From Shiella aurantiaca (lineage in GTDB: Bacteria > Bacteroidota > Bacteroidia > Cytophagales > Cyclobacteriaceae): a stretch of DNA of 64,000 nucleotides. Shown here in pieces: positions 30,179 through 39,816 of the stretch. The DNA lies in contig JAUHJS010000005.1 of assembly GCA_030412945.1 (NCBI GenBank), positions 1 through 64,000 of the forward strand, written 5' to 3'. The notes under the pieces are model-generated. The model worked only from the letters and a program-made list of their open reading frames with translations, was not told the origin of the DNA and made no database searches. The position numbers were made by a program, and so were the translations under genes. Every line of letters begins with the position of its first letter. Position 1 is the stretch's first letter.

Positions 30179-30808
30179 TTATGGAATATCCATAAACTTA
30201 TGAATCTGAAGAGAAATTTCCCACTTTGGGTTCGCCTTTATGTAATCGATGATTAGCGGAAGCATCTGTTGGTGCTTGCTCCACTCGGGTTGCAAATACA
30301 GCTTGCAAGCGCCTGAAACCTTGGCTGCATGACTTTCCGCCCAGGCCAAATCACTTGGATGATAAATCACTACTTTCAATTCATTGGCCTGCGCATACAC
30401 ACTTTCGTGGGGCGCCTTGAATTTCTTGGGGGAGAAACATACCCAATCCCAAGCGCCTGTAAGGGGATACACTCCTGAGGTTTCGATATTGGTTTTGAAG
30501 CCACGAGCATGCAATTGGGCGGTAAGTGCTTGTAGATTATACATAGCAGGCTCGCCACCGGTAATTACCGCCAATCGGCCGGGAAATTGAACAGCCTCCT
30601 CTACTATCTGACTGACCGTTTGCACAGGCCATCTTTCAGCTTCCCATGAGTCTTTCACATCGCACCACACACAACCTACATCACATCCGCCCAAGCGAAT
30701 AAAATAGGCCGCATGCCCTTGGTAATACCCTTCGCCTTGAAGGGTATAAAATGCTTCCATTATAGGATACGACTCCACAGGAGCCTCTTGAAGAGTTGTT
30801 TTTTGCAT
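30179..30808 (-). CDS. queE: 7-carboxy-7-deazaguanine synthase
   Basis: A radical-SAM enzyme that converts 6-carboxytetrahydropterin to 7-carboxy-7-deazaguanine, the step after QueD in queuosine synthesis. From ATG 30808 it has 209 residues. A longer frame reaching into folD has no family-like sequence and was rejected. The iron-sulfur cluster motif is CDVGCVWC (Cys42, Cys46, Cys49) in the family's GGCDVGCVWCD context, preceded by EAFYTLQGEGYYQG, and followed by the SAM-binding VITGGEPAMYN (about 110-120). It sits between folD and the porE-like gene, all close together on the minus strand. Confidence 0.94.
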   Translation of the reverse strand: MQKTTLQEAPVESYPIMEAFYTLQGEGYYQGHAAYFIRLGGCDVGCVWCDVKDSWEAERWPVQTVSQIVEEAVQFPGRLAVITGGEPAMYNLQALTAQLHARGFKTNIETSGVYPLTGAWDWVCFSPKKFKAPHESVYAQANELKVVIYHPSDLAWAESHAAKVSGACKLYLQPEWSKHQQMLPLIIDYIKANPKWEISLQIHKFMDIP

Positions 30809-30855
30809 AGAATTTTTGGTAAGGCGGGTAATTGAACCGCCAAATGAAAATAGAA

Positions 30856-31740
30856 TCAGCTGTATACTTTTTTCTGAGCTGCTTGCAGGGTATTGTATAA
30901 TAATGAGCAAATGGTCATAGGACCTACACCACCCGGAACAGGCGTAATGTAGCTGGCCTTGGGGGCTACTTCGTCAAAGGCCACATCGCCTTTCAAGGCA
31001 TATCCCGCTTTTTTACTAGCATCAGGCACGCGCGTAGTTCCCACATCAATCACCACCACGCCTTCTTTTACCATATCGGCTTTAATCAGCCCGGGCTGCC
31101 CCACAGCCACTATCAAAATATCGGCTTGGCGAGTATGATAGGCGAGATTTTCGGTATGGCGATGCGTAAGCGTAACAGTGGCATCACCCGGATAGGCGCC
31201 CCGGCCCATCAAGATAGACACAGGTGAACCCACAATATGGCTACGACCTACTACCACGCAATGCTTCCCTTTGGTAGCAATATTATAGCGCTTAATAAGC
31301 TCCATAATCCCGAAAGGCGTGGCGGGCACATAGGCAGAAAGATTGGAAGCCATACGTCCATAATTTACAGGATGGAATCCATCTACATCCTTCTCCGGAC
31401 GAATGCGCTCTATAACCTTGTCTACACTAATATGCTTGGGCAAAGGCAACTGCACAATAAAACCATCAATTTCAGGATCTTCATTCAATCGGTCTACCAC
31501 CGCCAAAAGCTCGGCCTCGGTAATGGTATCCTCAAAAGTGAGCAAGGTAGACTCAAAACCTACTTGCTCGCATCCTTTCACTTTATGACTCACGTAGGTT
31601 TGGCTTCCTCCGTCATTCCCGACCAACACAGCCGCCAGATGCGGGGCTTTTTGGCCTTGTGACTTCATTTTTGCTACTTCCTCGGCTATTTCGGCCTTTA
31701 TTTCCTCGGAAATTTTCTTTCCATCCAGAATTTGAGTCAT
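30856..31740 (-). CDS. folD: Bifunctional methylenetetrahydrofolate dehydrogenase / methenyltetrahydrofolate cyclohydrolase
   Basis: Interconverts 5,10-methylene-, methenyl- and 10-formyl-tetrahydrofolate in the cytoplasm. The 294-residue protein has the substrate-site motif with Tyr49 and the catalytic Lys53 ([13 protein letters not shown]), the QLPLPKHI segment (about 97-104), the [10 protein letters not shown] loop (about 118-127), and the NADP-binding [12 protein letters not shown] (about 162-173) and [10 protein letters not shown] near the end. It lies 28 bases downstream of lepA and 47 bases upstream of queE, so it is probably part of one operon. Confidence 0.96.
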   Translation of the reverse strand: MTQILDGKKISEEIKAEIAEEVAKMKSQGQKAPHLAAVLVGNDGGSQTYVSHKVKGCEQVGFESTLLTFEDTITEAELLAVVDRLNEDPEIDGFIVQLPLPKHISVDKVIERIRPEKDVDGFHPVNYGRMASNLSAYVPATPFGIMELIKRYNIATKGKHCVVVGRSHIVGSPVSILMGRGAYPGDATVTLTHRHTENLAYHTRQADILIVAVGQPGLIKADMVKEGVVVIDVGTTRVPDASKKAGYALKGDVAFDEVAPKASYITPVPGGVGPMTICSLLYNTLQAAQKKVYS

Positions 31741-31768
31741 TGCGATATATGAATTTTGATAGTGTTTC

Positions 31769-33556
31769 TTAATCTAGCTTGAGCACGGCCATGAAGGCTT
31801 CCTGTGGAATCTCCACATTACCCACTTGGCGCATGCGTTTTTTACCTTTTTTCTGTTTTTCTAATAGCTTACGCTTACGCGAGATATCCCCTCCGTAACA
31901 TTTGGCCAATACGTTTTTGCGCAAGGCTTTCACGGTTTCGCGGGCAATGATTTTCGTTCCGATAGAGGCCTGAATGGCAATCTCGAACATCTGGCGCGGC
32001 ACCAGTTCACGCAGTTTTTCGCATAACTTTTTACCCCACTCATACGCCTTGTCACGGTGCACTATGGCCGAAAGCGCATCCACCTTCTCCCCATTCAGCA
32101 TGATATCCAGCTTCACCATGGTAGAAGGGCGGAAACCAATAAGTTCATAATCCAAAGAAGCATATCCACGCGAAATGGTTTTCAGCTTATCAAAGAAATC
32201 GAAGACAATCTCTGATAGCGGCATTTCAAAAATCATTTCTACCCGATCTACCGTCAGATAACTTTGGTTAATGATAATGCCTCGTTTATCAATACAAAGG
32301 CTCAAAATAGCCCCGATATACTCTGATTTAGTAATAATTTGTGCCTTAATAAAAGGCTCTTCAATGTGCGAAATGGTATTAGGCTCGGGCATTTCCGAAG
32401 GCGCACTTACTTTCAACACACTTCCGTCAGTTTTGATGGCATGAAACTGTACCGAAGGCACGGTAGTAATTACCGTCATGTCAAATTCTCTCTCCAATCG
32501 TTCTTGCACAATTTCCATGTGCAACATGCCTAGGAAACCGCAACGGAAACCAAAACCCAAAGCGGCTGAGGTTTCGGGTTCCCATACCAATGAGGCATCG
32601 TTTAGCTGCAACTTTTCCATAGAAGCACGAAGCTCTTCGTACTCGGTGGTATCTACCGGATAAATCCCCGCAAATACCATAGGCTTTACGTTTTCGAAAC
32701 CTTTAAGAGGCTGAGCACTACTGCCGGCATGGATAATGGTATCACCCACCTTCACCTCTTTGGCTACTTTGATACCCGAAATAAGATAGCCTACGTTTCC
32801 GGCTTTCATTTCTTGCTGAGGATCTTGGTTGAGGCGCAGGATACCGATTTCATCGGCTCCATATTCTTTTCCGGTATTGAAGAACTTCACCTTATCTCCC
32901 TTGCGAATAGTGCCATTGAAAATACGGAAGATTACCTCAATTCCACGGAAGGAATTGAACACCGAATCAAAAATCATGGCCTGTAAGGGACCTTCAGGAT
33001 CACCTTTGGGAGCAGGAATGCGCGCCACTATGGCTTCCAAGATTTCCTTGATACCAATGCCTGATTTGCCGCTGGCGGGAATAATTTCGTCTCTATCACA
33101 ACCCAACAAATCCACCATTTCATCTTTCACTTCCTCGGGCATGGCACCGGGAAGATCGATTTTATTGAGTACCGGAATAATCATCAGATTATGTTCCAGC
33201 GCGAGGTATAGGTTGGAAATAGTTTGCGCTTCAATACCCTGAGAAGAATCCACCAAGAGCAATGCGCCCTCGCAGGCAGCAATGGAGCGAGATACTTCGT
33301 AGGAAAAATCTACGTGACCCGGAGTATCGATAAGGTTGAGCACATACTCTTGTCCATCATCGGCACGGTAGTTCATTTGGATGGCATGCGATTTAATTGT
33401 GATGCCTCTCTCCCTTTCCAGGTCCATATTGTCCAACAACTGGGCTTGCATTTGCCTACCCGAAACTGTTTGAGTAAACTCTAACAAGCGATCGGCAAGG
33501 GTGCTTTTCCCGTGATCAATATGTGCAATGATGCAAAAGTTTCTGATGTTCTTCAT
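31769..33556 (-). CDS. lepA: Elongation factor 4 (LepA GTPase)
   Basis: A translational GTPase that acts on ribosomes under stress. From ATG 33556 the protein has 595 residues; an in-frame extension of 12 codons lacks family similarity and would begin close to the -7 box. The G motifs are AHIDHGKST (G1, about 11-19), DTPGHVDF (G3, about 76-83) and NKID (G4, about 130). The C-terminal domain unique to LepA is seen in [16 protein letters not shown] and the late [20 protein letters not shown]. It is the first gene of lepA-folD-queE-porE-like, under the promoter box at 33603. Confidence 0.96.
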   Translation of the reverse strand: MKNIRNFCIIAHIDHGKSTLADRLLEFTQTVSGRQMQAQLLDNMDLERERGITIKSHAIQMNYRADDGQEYVLNLIDTPGHVDFSYEVSRSIAACEGALLLVDSSQGIEAQTISNLYLALEHNLMIIPVLNKIDLPGAMPEEVKDEMVDLLGCDRDEIIPASGKSGIGIKEILEAIVARIPAPKGDPEGPLQAMIFDSVFNSFRGIEVIFRIFNGTIRKGDKVKFFNTGKEYGADEIGILRLNQDPQQEMKAGNVGYLISGIKVAKEVKVGDTIIHAGSSAQPLKGFENVKPMVFAGIYPVDTTEYEELRASMEKLQLNDASLVWEPETSAALGFGFRCGFLGMLHMEIVQERLEREFDMTVITTVPSVQFHAIKTDGSVLKVSAPSEMPEPNTISHIEEPFIKAQIITKSEYIGAILSLCIDKRGIIINQSYLTVDRVEMIFEMPLSEIVFDFFDKLKTISRGYASLDYELIGFRPSTMVKLDIMLNGEKVDALSAIVHRDKAYEWGKKLCEKLRELVPRQMFEIAIQASIGTKIIARETVKALRKNVLAKCYGGDISRKRKLLEKQKKGKKRMRQVGNVEIPQEAFMAVLKLD

Positions 33557-33602
33557 TCGATAATAGAAATGTACAAGATGAGGCTTGCTCAAATTTGAGC
33601 TG

Positions 33603-33610
33603 CAAAATTA
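33603..33610 (-). promoter_or_regulatory. -7 box for the lepA operon
   Basis: The minus strand reads TAATTTTG, an exact TAnnTTTG match, 47 bases before the lepA start. No clear upstream TTG at the normal distance was found. Confidence 0.45.
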
Positions 33611-33755
33611 GGCAATAATCGGCTGATTAAGGCGAGTGTGGGCAAAAATGTTTTGTAAAAGCCTAGATTTGAATTTTCCCTTAACCAAAAGAGAATGAAG
33701 ACTTTGAACTAGGCAGGCATTTTGTAATATTTACAGCGAAAACCTATATGAACCC

Positions 33756-34283
33756 ATGCTTATTGCCGACAAGAAGAAAAAGGAGAGTATCACCGACTAC
33801 CTTCTTTTTATGTACCAAACCGAAGAACTGATCCGACAATACCACTTTGACTTCAAAAAAATCGAACATCATGTAAGCAGCCACTATTCATTTGAAAAGG
33901 AAGAAAAAGAAAGTACCATGAACTGGTACCGTACCCTAGCCGAACAAATGAAGCAGCAACGCTTGGAGGAAAGAGGGCACTTAGATTTTCTTCATGAAGA
34001 CATCAAATCGCTGGGCTCGCTAAGCATGGAACTGCTCAAAGTAGACAAGGAATACCGCTTGCTATACGACAAGGCCAAGATATTTATCCAGAAGAATTTA
34101 GAAGGGGGAAACGGGAGCCTGAGCGCCCCAATTTTTACCTGCCTACATGCTTTATTTGATGCCCAGAAAGCGCGACAAAAAGGAGAAATGCCAAAAATAT
34201 CGGGAGAGGATTTGCATGCCTGTCAAGAAACCTTGGCCTACCTAAGCTATAAATACAAGCAGCGCAAGAATGTAACCTCTTAG
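33756..34283 (+). CDS. DUF4924 family protein
   Basis: A 175-residue cytoplasmic protein. The N-terminal ITDYLLFMYQTEELIRQYHFD is typical of DUF4924, a family found in Bacteroidota with no known role. It is almost entirely helical and charged, without signal peptide or membrane segments, and its C-terminus is lysine-rich (YLSYKYKQRKN). It stands alone on the plus strand, divergent from lepA (199 bases between) and convergent with the TerB-like pair, its stop being 2 bases from theirs. No function can be inferred. Confidence 0.82.
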   Translation: MLIADKKKKESITDYLLFMYQTEELIRQYHFDFKKIEHHVSSHYSFEKEEKESTMNWYRTLAEQMKQQRLEERGHLDFLHEDIKSLGSLSMELLKVDKEYRLLYDKAKIFIQKNLEGGNGSLSAPIFTCLHALFDAQKARQKGEMPKISGEDLHACQETLAYLSYKYKQRKNVTS

Positions 34284-34285
34284 CG

Positions 34286-34702
34286 TTAGCGCTGCATCTC
34301 AGAGATATACCCTTGGAGTTCGGACTGAAGTTCATCCGCGCCAAGTTCTTCTATCTGAGCACTTACAATGAGCTTTACCAAGTCATTGACCATGCTAAGG
34401 GGTAAGCTCATTTCTTTGCTAAGGTGATTGCACAAAATGGCTTCCCGCTCATCGAGGCGGCCATCTACCACCATCATACTCACCAAATCGAAAAGCATGC
34501 TCACACGCTTTTCGAAAGCCTGTGGGATGGCAAAACTTTGTGATTGGCTTTGGGTAATTAACTCTCTGATTTCATTTCGGCTCAGGCCATTTCGCTCCCC
34601 TATTTCATACAGTAAATGCAATTCTTCTTTTTGTAATTGGTGGTCGATAAGGGCCACATGATAGAGGTTGGCGAAGTGGGTTTTGAATACTGCTTTGTTC
34701 AT
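34286..34702 (-). CDS. TerB-like helical protein (second of a tandem pair)
   Basis: A 138-residue helical protein resembling the TerB / tellurite-resistance-associated fold: the pattern ALIDHQLQKEELHLLYEIGERNGLS near residue 18 and MVVDGRLDEREAILCNHLSKEMSL near 75 is that of two EF-hand-like metal-binding acidic turns (LIDHQLQKEE and VVDGRLDERE). It is similar in layout to the adjacent upstream gene, so the two look like tandem duplicates. The gap between them is 2 bases. Such proteins are cytoplasmic; their role in this phylum is unknown, and no other ter genes lie nearby, so tellurite resistance should not be assumed. Confidence 0.68.
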   Translation of the reverse strand: MNKAVFKTHFANLYHVALIDHQLQKEELHLLYEIGERNGLSRNEIRELITQSQSQSFAIPQAFEKRVSMLFDLVSMMVVDGRLDEREAILCNHLSKEMSLPLSMVNDLVKLIVSAQIEELGADELQSELQGYISEMQR

Positions 34703-34704
34703 TT

Positions 34705-35094
34705 TCAGGCTTTCAGGTAGGCTTGTACCTTCTTTTTTAGTTCGGCTTTGTCAATAGTAGGAGTGCTAAGCGCTTTGGTGATAAGTTCAAAAAGTACAGC
34801 TTCATCGTATCCCATTTTAGCAGCCAGTTTAGAGCAAAAACGGATTTCGTCCTTAAACATGCGGCCGTCTACTTTCATAAGCTGAACAATGGAAAAAAGA
34901 TAATCGAACTTTTCATCAGCACTCAGGTCGCTTACGTCATGGGTTACAAAAGGGTTCTGTAAGGTGTCCACAATTTCCGCCTCGGTCATGCCGGTATGCT
35001 GTCCGATTTCCCGAATCAGGAGTTCCTCATCTGCTGTAATCTGCCCATCTACCTTGGCCAGTAGTACCAAAATGCTCAATCGCGCTTTCGACAT
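34705..35094 (-). CDS. TerB-like helical protein (first of a tandem pair)
   Basis: A 129-residue helical protein with two similar acidic turns, LLAKVDGQITADEELLIREIG (about 12-32) and MKVDGRMFKDEIRFCSKLA (about 73-91), as in TerB-like proteins. The repeat suggests metal binding by Asp/Glu. It has no signal peptide. A good promoter (TTG, 21 bases, TATATTTG) lies upstream and should drive both TerB-like genes. The function is not known. Confidence 0.72.
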   Translation of the reverse strand: MSKARLSILVLLAKVDGQITADEELLIREIGQHTGMTEAEIVDTLQNPFVTHDVSDLSADEKFDYLFSIVQLMKVDGRMFKDEIRFCSKLAAKMGYDEAVLFELITKALSTPTIDKAELKKKVQAYLKA

Positions 35095-35128
35095 AATTTG
35101 ATTATTCTTATTTTATATAGTTATTGTA

Positions 35129-35160
35129 CAAATATAGAGTAAATATTATCTTCTATGCAA
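35129..35160 (-). promoter_or_regulatory. Promoter of the TerB-like pair
   Basis: Minus strand: TTG (35158-35160), a 21-base spacer, and TATATTTG (35129-35136), an exact match to the phylum's promoter. It is 35 bases upstream of the start codon. Confidence 0.65.
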
Positions 35161-35207
35161 GAATGTAGCAAAGGAATCCGTAATTTCCTCATTCAAATAC
35201 TAACCTG

Positions 35208-35795
35208 TTGAACTTCTTAGCCCATTTATATCTCTCCGGAAACTCCAAAGCCCTTCGCTTGGGAAATTTTATTGCCGATTCGGTAAAAGGTGGCGCTTGG
35301 CATCATTATCCCGCCCCCATCAAACGTGGTATTTTGCTGCATCGTGCGATTGATGATTTTACCGATTCACATCCTACGGTGAGTAAAAGCAAAGAAATAT
35401 TCCGTGAAAAATACCGTCACTATGCCGGAGTAATTGTAGATATCGTGTATGATCACTATTTAGCCAAAAACTGGTCCGATTATTCTGCCATCCCTTTAAG
35501 CACCTATGCCCAAAGCATTTATCAGGAGATGGAAGAGCAGCTCGATTTTATGCCTGAAAAAGCCCAATACATGTTGCCTTTTATGATTCGGCACAATTGG
35601 TTGGAAGCCTATGCCCAGCTAGCCGGCATACAGCAAGTGCTGCGCGGCATGGCCAATCGCACCCGCTTCGACTCGCACATGGACGAGGCCACGCAAGAAC
35701 TTAAGGCGAATTATCAATCCCTTCAGAGTGATTTTGAAGCATTTTTCCCGCAACTCCAAGAGCATGTGCGTCTCTGGCTTGAGCAAAATCCATAA
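35208..35795 (+). CDS. Acyl carrier protein phosphodiesterase (AcpH-like, DUF479)
   Basis: Predicted to remove the 4'-phosphopantetheine arm from acyl carrier protein. The 195 residues have the family hallmarks MNFLAHLYLSG at the start, LGNFIADSVKG (about 22-32), HRAIDDFTDSHP (about 45-56) and VIVDIVYDHYLAKNW (about 75-89), whose Asp and His residues bind metal in this HD-like fold. The start is TTG at 35208; this gives exactly the family N-terminus, and no ATG lies near. It shares a terminator with the convergent gene at 35819. The AcpH reaction is established for E. coli; assignment here rests on family membership. Confidence 0.87.
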   Translation: MNFLAHLYLSGNSKALRLGNFIADSVKGGAWHHYPAPIKRGILLHRAIDDFTDSHPTVSKSKEIFREKYRHYAGVIVDIVYDHYLAKNWSDYSAIPLSTYAQSIYQEMEEQLDFMPEKAQYMLPFMIRHNWLEAYAQLAGIQQVLRGMANRTRFDSHMDEATQELKANYQSLQSDFEAFFPQLQEHVRLWLEQNP

Positions 35796-35818
35796 AAAAA
35801 CCCCTTTCGGGGCTTTTC
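35796..35818. terminator. Terminator between convergent genes
   Basis: CCCC/GGGG stem with A-rich and T-rich flanks that extend the pairing around one mismatch. It fills the whole 23-base gap between the AcpH-like gene and the sortilin-like gene. Confidence 0.6.
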
Positions 35819-38623
35819 TTATTTTATTTCCAGTGGCACTTCGGAGGTAACCTTTCCGTGGGTAAACCGCACGGTATACGTTCCCTTACCTGCATAGTTG
35901 AGCTTGCCTGTGGGCTTTTTGTTTTTCAACTCTTGCACCTTCACATCCCAAGCCACTTTATTAAATCCTGCCGCGGCTGGAGCAGTAAAGCTGCGTACAA
36001 CTTCTTTCTTATCGTTTAGAATATCCACCTTTACCGATGCCGTAGCCAGACCTACATAATAAGATAGCACCACCGAAGGCTCATTTTTAGGTGCATACGG
36101 TGTGTTTTGCTTGCCCCAGTTTCCGGAGAAGCGAAGGGTGGCTGGCTCAAATGCACGAATCGCCTGCTGGGTATTACCCTTGAGCGCTTGCATAGGTTTC
36201 ACATCCACTATAAATACACCTCTTCCGTGGGTGGCTACCACCAATTCGTTCTCGCGCGGATGTACCAACATCTCATAAGAAGCTACATTAGGAATGGCCG
36301 TTATCAAATCCCAGTTTTTACCGGAATTGAAACTCACATAGGTGCCGTGGTCAGTTCCACAGTACAATAAGCTTGGCTCTACCGGGTCTTGTATGACTAC
36401 GTTCACGGCTTCATAAGGCAAATCTCCTACTATCGACTGCCAGGTTTGACCATAATCAGTGCTTTTGTAGATATAAGGAGCAAAATGATCATTGCGGTAG
36501 CCCGTTAGGCTCACATACACTTCTCCTTTGGCATGATTGCTCGGATGAATGCTGCTCACCCAAAGATCTGCTGGTAAATTTTTACTGATTAGCTCCCAAG
36601 CACCTCCATCGTTGCGGGTAACATACACATTGCCATCATCTGAACCTGCATACAATAGACCGTAAGCCAAAGGCGATTCTTCCAGAATAGATAGTGTGGA
36701 GAAGGGCACATTGCCTTGCGGCTTATTCTTGGTTAAATCCTCACTGATACTCGACCATGTTTTTCCGGCATCTACGCTGCGGAATACCTTTTGAGCGCCC
36801 ATGTATAAAATATCGGGGTTGAATGCGCTCATCAACAAAGGGGTACGCCAATTGAAGCGATACGGCTCCTCACCAATAGCGCGTGTGGGAGTTATGTATT
36901 GATAATCCCCTGTGTTCCTATCAATTCGGAAATAATTCCCAAACTGAAATCCGGTATAAATCACCTCGGTATCGCGTGGGTCAGAGAAAATAAACATACC
37001 ATCACCTCCATACACATCTTTCCATCCATCACCTTGGTCGGCATCGAAGCGCGCGCGTGAAGGACCATGCATACTCCCATTATCTTGCAAACCAGAATAT
37101 ACATGATAGGGCTTTTGCATGTCCACGCTAAGGGTATACATCTGCGCCACTTTCATATTATTGATATGGTTCCAATAGGCACCTTTATCGTACGACTCGT
37201 ACAAACCGCCATCGTTGCCTAAAAGCACATGAGCCGGATCGGCCGGATCAATCCAAATGGCTTGATGATCCACATGGACATCACCCAAAGAATCGATACG
37301 CGTGTAGGTTTTACCGCCATTTTCTGACATCAACAAAGGCACTCCCAATATGTAAATGCTATTGGCATCAGTAGGTGATACGCGGATTCGGCCAAAGTAA
37401 TAGCCATAGCTGTAATACACCCCATCGATGCGGTATTCATTCATCATTTTCCAGGTTTTGCCCCCATCTTCGGAGCGATACACTTCAGCTCCTTTTACTT
37501 CAGTTTCAAACAAAGCAGCATTGGCATCGCCTAGGAAATCGGCAATGTCTTTGGTAGTATATTCTCCTGCTTTCACATCGGCCTTTACTTTTTTAGCTGT
37601 ATACTGAGCTGGGTAGCGGTTATCTTTCAAATAAGCATCTAAAGCTGCATCTTCTATCGCTAAAAACTGCTCGGCACTCATTGCGCGGATTTCACTGGCT
37701 TGGAGCCCCTTTTTCTCTTCATCTTTCTTCTCCACTTTTCCTTCTTCCTGATTATCCAGCAGGGCATATACGATATTCGGATTAGCAGGTGAAATATCCA
37801 GCCCTATACGGCCAACACCTTTTCCGGAAGGGAAACCCTCACCTGTTTTAGCCCAGGTTTCGCCACCATCGTTTGACACATAAATGCCGGAACCTTCGCC
37901 CGAACCTTTGAAGTTCCATGCTTTGCGTGTACGCTCCCATGCTGCGGCAAAAAGTTGATTAGGATTAGCCGGATTGATTACAAGGTCGATAATGCCTGTA
38001 CTATCATTGATGTATAAGGTGTGTTTCCAGGTTTTTCCTCCATCGGTAGACTTAAAAACACCGCGCTCTTTATTGTGCGTATACAAAGCCCCTACGGCAC
38101 CTACCCACACTACATCGGGATTAGTAGGATGCACCACCACCGCTCCTGTGTGCTGAGTGGCCGCCAGGCCGAGCCATTGCCAGGTTTTTCCGGCATCGGT
38201 CGATTTGTATACTCCGGAACCTGCGTAGCTGGAGCGGCTACTATTGCTTTCACCCGTCCCTACATATATCACTTGGTCGTTAGATGGCGCCAAGGCAATA
38301 TCGCCAATGGTAAGAGCCCCTTGATTATCGAAAACAGGCTGAAAAGTAATGCCTTTGTTTTCGGTTTTAAAAAGTCCGCCAGATGCGTAAGCAACGTAAT
38401 AGGTTTTCGGATTGCTGCTTACGGCAATGTCTACAATCCTTGCCCCTTGGTGCATGGGGCCAATCTCACGGGTGCCTACAGCCTGAAGTGGGCTCTGTTT
38501 GGCTTTTTGCAAATGATTTTCCTGAGCTTTCTGTAATTGCTCAGCCGTGGATGCTTCCTGGGCATGTGCACCAAGGCCACTACCCACCAGTAGTAAAGCG
38601 ACAAGGAATAGACGGTTTTTCAT
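35819..38623 (-). CDS. Secreted sortilin/VPS10-like BNR-repeat protein
   Basis: A 934-residue exported protein, counted from ATG 38623 where the signal peptide begins (ending GLGAHAQ); the extra 10 codons upstream are not signal-like. It carries many Asp-box/BNR motifs (STDAGKTW, STDGGKTW, SNDGGETW, SEDGGKTW, SVDAGKTW, STDYGQTW), as in the beta-propeller of VPS10/sortilin proteins; a lysine/glutamate-rich insertion (about 305-375) interrupts them. It ends in a beta-sandwich-like tail (VEVPLEIK-type strand) and has no T9SS sorting domain, in contrast to the similar protein at 10481. Sialidase or hydrolase labels are common for this family but no catalytic residues are identifiable. Function unknown. 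Confidence 0.85.
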   Translation of the reverse strand: MKNRLFLVALLLVGSGLGAHAQEASTAEQLQKAQENHLQKAKQSPLQAVGTREIGPMHQGARIVDIAVSSNPKTYYVAYASGGLFKTENKGITFQPVFDNQGALTIGDIALAPSNDQVIYVGTGESNSSRSSYAGSGVYKSTDAGKTWQWLGLAATQHTGAVVVHPTNPDVVWVGAVGALYTHNKERGVFKSTDGGKTWKHTLYINDSTGIIDLVINPANPNQLFAAAWERTRKAWNFKGSGEGSGIYVSNDGGETWAKTGEGFPSGKGVGRIGLDISPANPNIVYALLDNQEEGKVEKKDEEKKGLQASEIRAMSAEQFLAIEDAALDAYLKDNRYPAQYTAKKVKADVKAGEYTTKDIADFLGDANAALFETEVKGAEVYRSEDGGKTWKMMNEYRIDGVYYSYGYYFGRIRVSPTDANSIYILGVPLLMSENGGKTYTRIDSLGDVHVDHQAIWIDPADPAHVLLGNDGGLYESYDKGAYWNHINNMKVAQMYTLSVDMQKPYHVYSGLQDNGSMHGPSRARFDADQGDGWKDVYGGDGMFIFSDPRDTEVIYTGFQFGNYFRIDRNTGDYQYITPTRAIGEEPYRFNWRTPLLMSAFNPDILYMGAQKVFRSVDAGKTWSSISEDLTKNKPQGNVPFSTLSILEESPLAYGLLYAGSDDGNVYVTRNDGGAWELISKNLPADLWVSSIHPSNHAKGEVYVSLTGYRNDHFAPYIYKSTDYGQTWQSIVGDLPYEAVNVVIQDPVEPSLLYCGTDHGTYVSFNSGKNWDLITAIPNVASYEMLVHPRENELVVATHGRGVFIVDVKPMQALKGNTQQAIRAFEPATLRFSGNWGKQNTPYAPKNEPSVVLSYYVGLATASVKVDILNDKKEVVRSFTAPAAAGFNKVAWDVKVQELKNKKPTGKLNYAGKGTYTVRFTHGKVTSEVPLEIK

Positions 38624-38806
38624 AAATAAGGTGTTTAAAAAAGAAAGATACATAAGCTAAGAAGCCTTTTCAGAACAGACTATACAAAGGTGCTCATTTT
38701 TATATGGTTGGTCATAGGAAAGAAAATTTGGCAAACATCCTCTAAATCGACTCTTCTTATGTAAAGAAAAAATTGTATTTTTCTACCCAAATAAGATTTC
38801 ACCCCT

Positions 38807-39739
38807 ATGAACCTACGAAACCTCCTGATACTGATTGGCTTGAGCACTTTTTCTTTATTTCATGCCTGCGCACCTAAAAAAGAAGAAAAAGCTAAGGAAA
38901 CACTGGTTAGCTTGAGTCCGCGCGAAATTGCTTTGCAAGACCGCATCCAGCGCTTTTTTGCCAATTCACCCTCTCCTATCGAAATCATTACCTATATCTA
39001 TAGTGCCGAGCTACCCTACACGCCCGAGTACTTGAACAGCGCGCTACTTTACGATAAGTACCTTACTACCAACTTGAAAAAGAGTTTGAACCTAGGGGTT
39101 TATCTCTCCGACTTAGGCTATACCTGCCTGTATTACAAGCCACAAGATGCTATTACTTACCTCAAAACCTGCAAGGCCATGTTTACCGAGCTGGGAATAA
39201 TGGAAGCCTTTGATAGCTCTATGATTATCCGTTTTGAGCGCAACTTGGATAGCCGCGACAGCCTAATCAGCATTATGCGCGAGGCGGTGAGCAATTCTAA
39301 CGATTACCTAGCGGCCAATGAGCGCAATGATATTGCCGCCATGATAGTAACCGGCTCCTGGGTAGAGGGCATGTATATGGCTACCAACTCCATTCGTGGG
39401 CGTGAGTTGGAGGAAAAATCGCAGAAAGTGATTTGGAAAATCGGGGAACAAAAAGCTACGCTCGATAGCCTTATTGCCATAGTAGACCTTGTAAATGACC
39501 AAGGCTTTGCCCAAAAAATGCACCATCAGTTGAGCGAATTGAAGAAGGCCTTTGATCAGGTAGAATACATAGAAGAAAACGTTCCCGATCAGTTTGTGGA
39601 CATCTCTAAAGTGGATAAAGTAGAGCAGGTAACCGAACTCACTGTAATCAACGATGCCCGCAAGGTGCAGATAAGCCTAGAAAATCTGGATGCCATCACC
39701 GACCAATTGGAGGCCATCCGCAAGGAAATGGTGGAGTAA
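38807..39739 (+). CDS. Predicted lipoprotein, helical, no recognised family
   Basis: A 310-residue predicted lipoprotein with lipobox SLFHACAPKK (Cys21) and a lysine/glutamate-rich linker. The mature part is almost wholly helical, with features of a coiled coil at the C-terminus (about 235-310, ending LDAITDQLEAIRKEMVE). The region 90-140 has a TPR-like look (GVYLSDLGYTCLYYKPQDAITYLKTCKAMF). I do not recognise a family. It stands alone, convergent with the glycosyltransferase, and a long inverted repeat lies after its stop. Probably anchored in a membrane facing the periplasm. Confidence 0.75.
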   Translation: MNLRNLLILIGLSTFSLFHACAPKKEEKAKETLVSLSPREIALQDRIQRFFANSPSPIEIITYIYSAELPYTPEYLNSALLYDKYLTTNLKKSLNLGVYLSDLGYTCLYYKPQDAITYLKTCKAMFTELGIMEAFDSSMIIRFERNLDSRDSLISIMREAVSNSNDYLAANERNDIAAMIVTGSWVEGMYMATNSIRGRELEEKSQKVIWKIGEQKATLDSLIAIVDLVNDQGFAQKMHHQLSELKKAFDQVEYIEENVPDQFVDISKVDKVEQVTELTVINDARKVQISLENLDAITDQLEAIRKEMVE

Positions 39740-39771
39740 TGTACGAATAGTTAATCCTATCAACGATTTGC

Positions 39772-39816
39772 TTTATACCAATCCATTTAATGAATCATCC
39801 AATGGAGTGGTATAAA
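39772..39816. repeat. Inverted repeat at the junction of convergent genes
   Basis: Two 16-base arms (39772-39787 and 39801-39816) complement each other with one mismatch around a 13-base loop. The repeat covers the 3' end and stop codon of the glycosyltransferase gene. No T-tract follows on either strand, so a simple rho-independent terminator is not certain. Confidence 0.6.

Noticed and set aside
34286-35094. Tellurite-resistance operon
   Set aside because: Only TerB-like proteins are present; other ter genes are absent and TerB-like folds have many uses.
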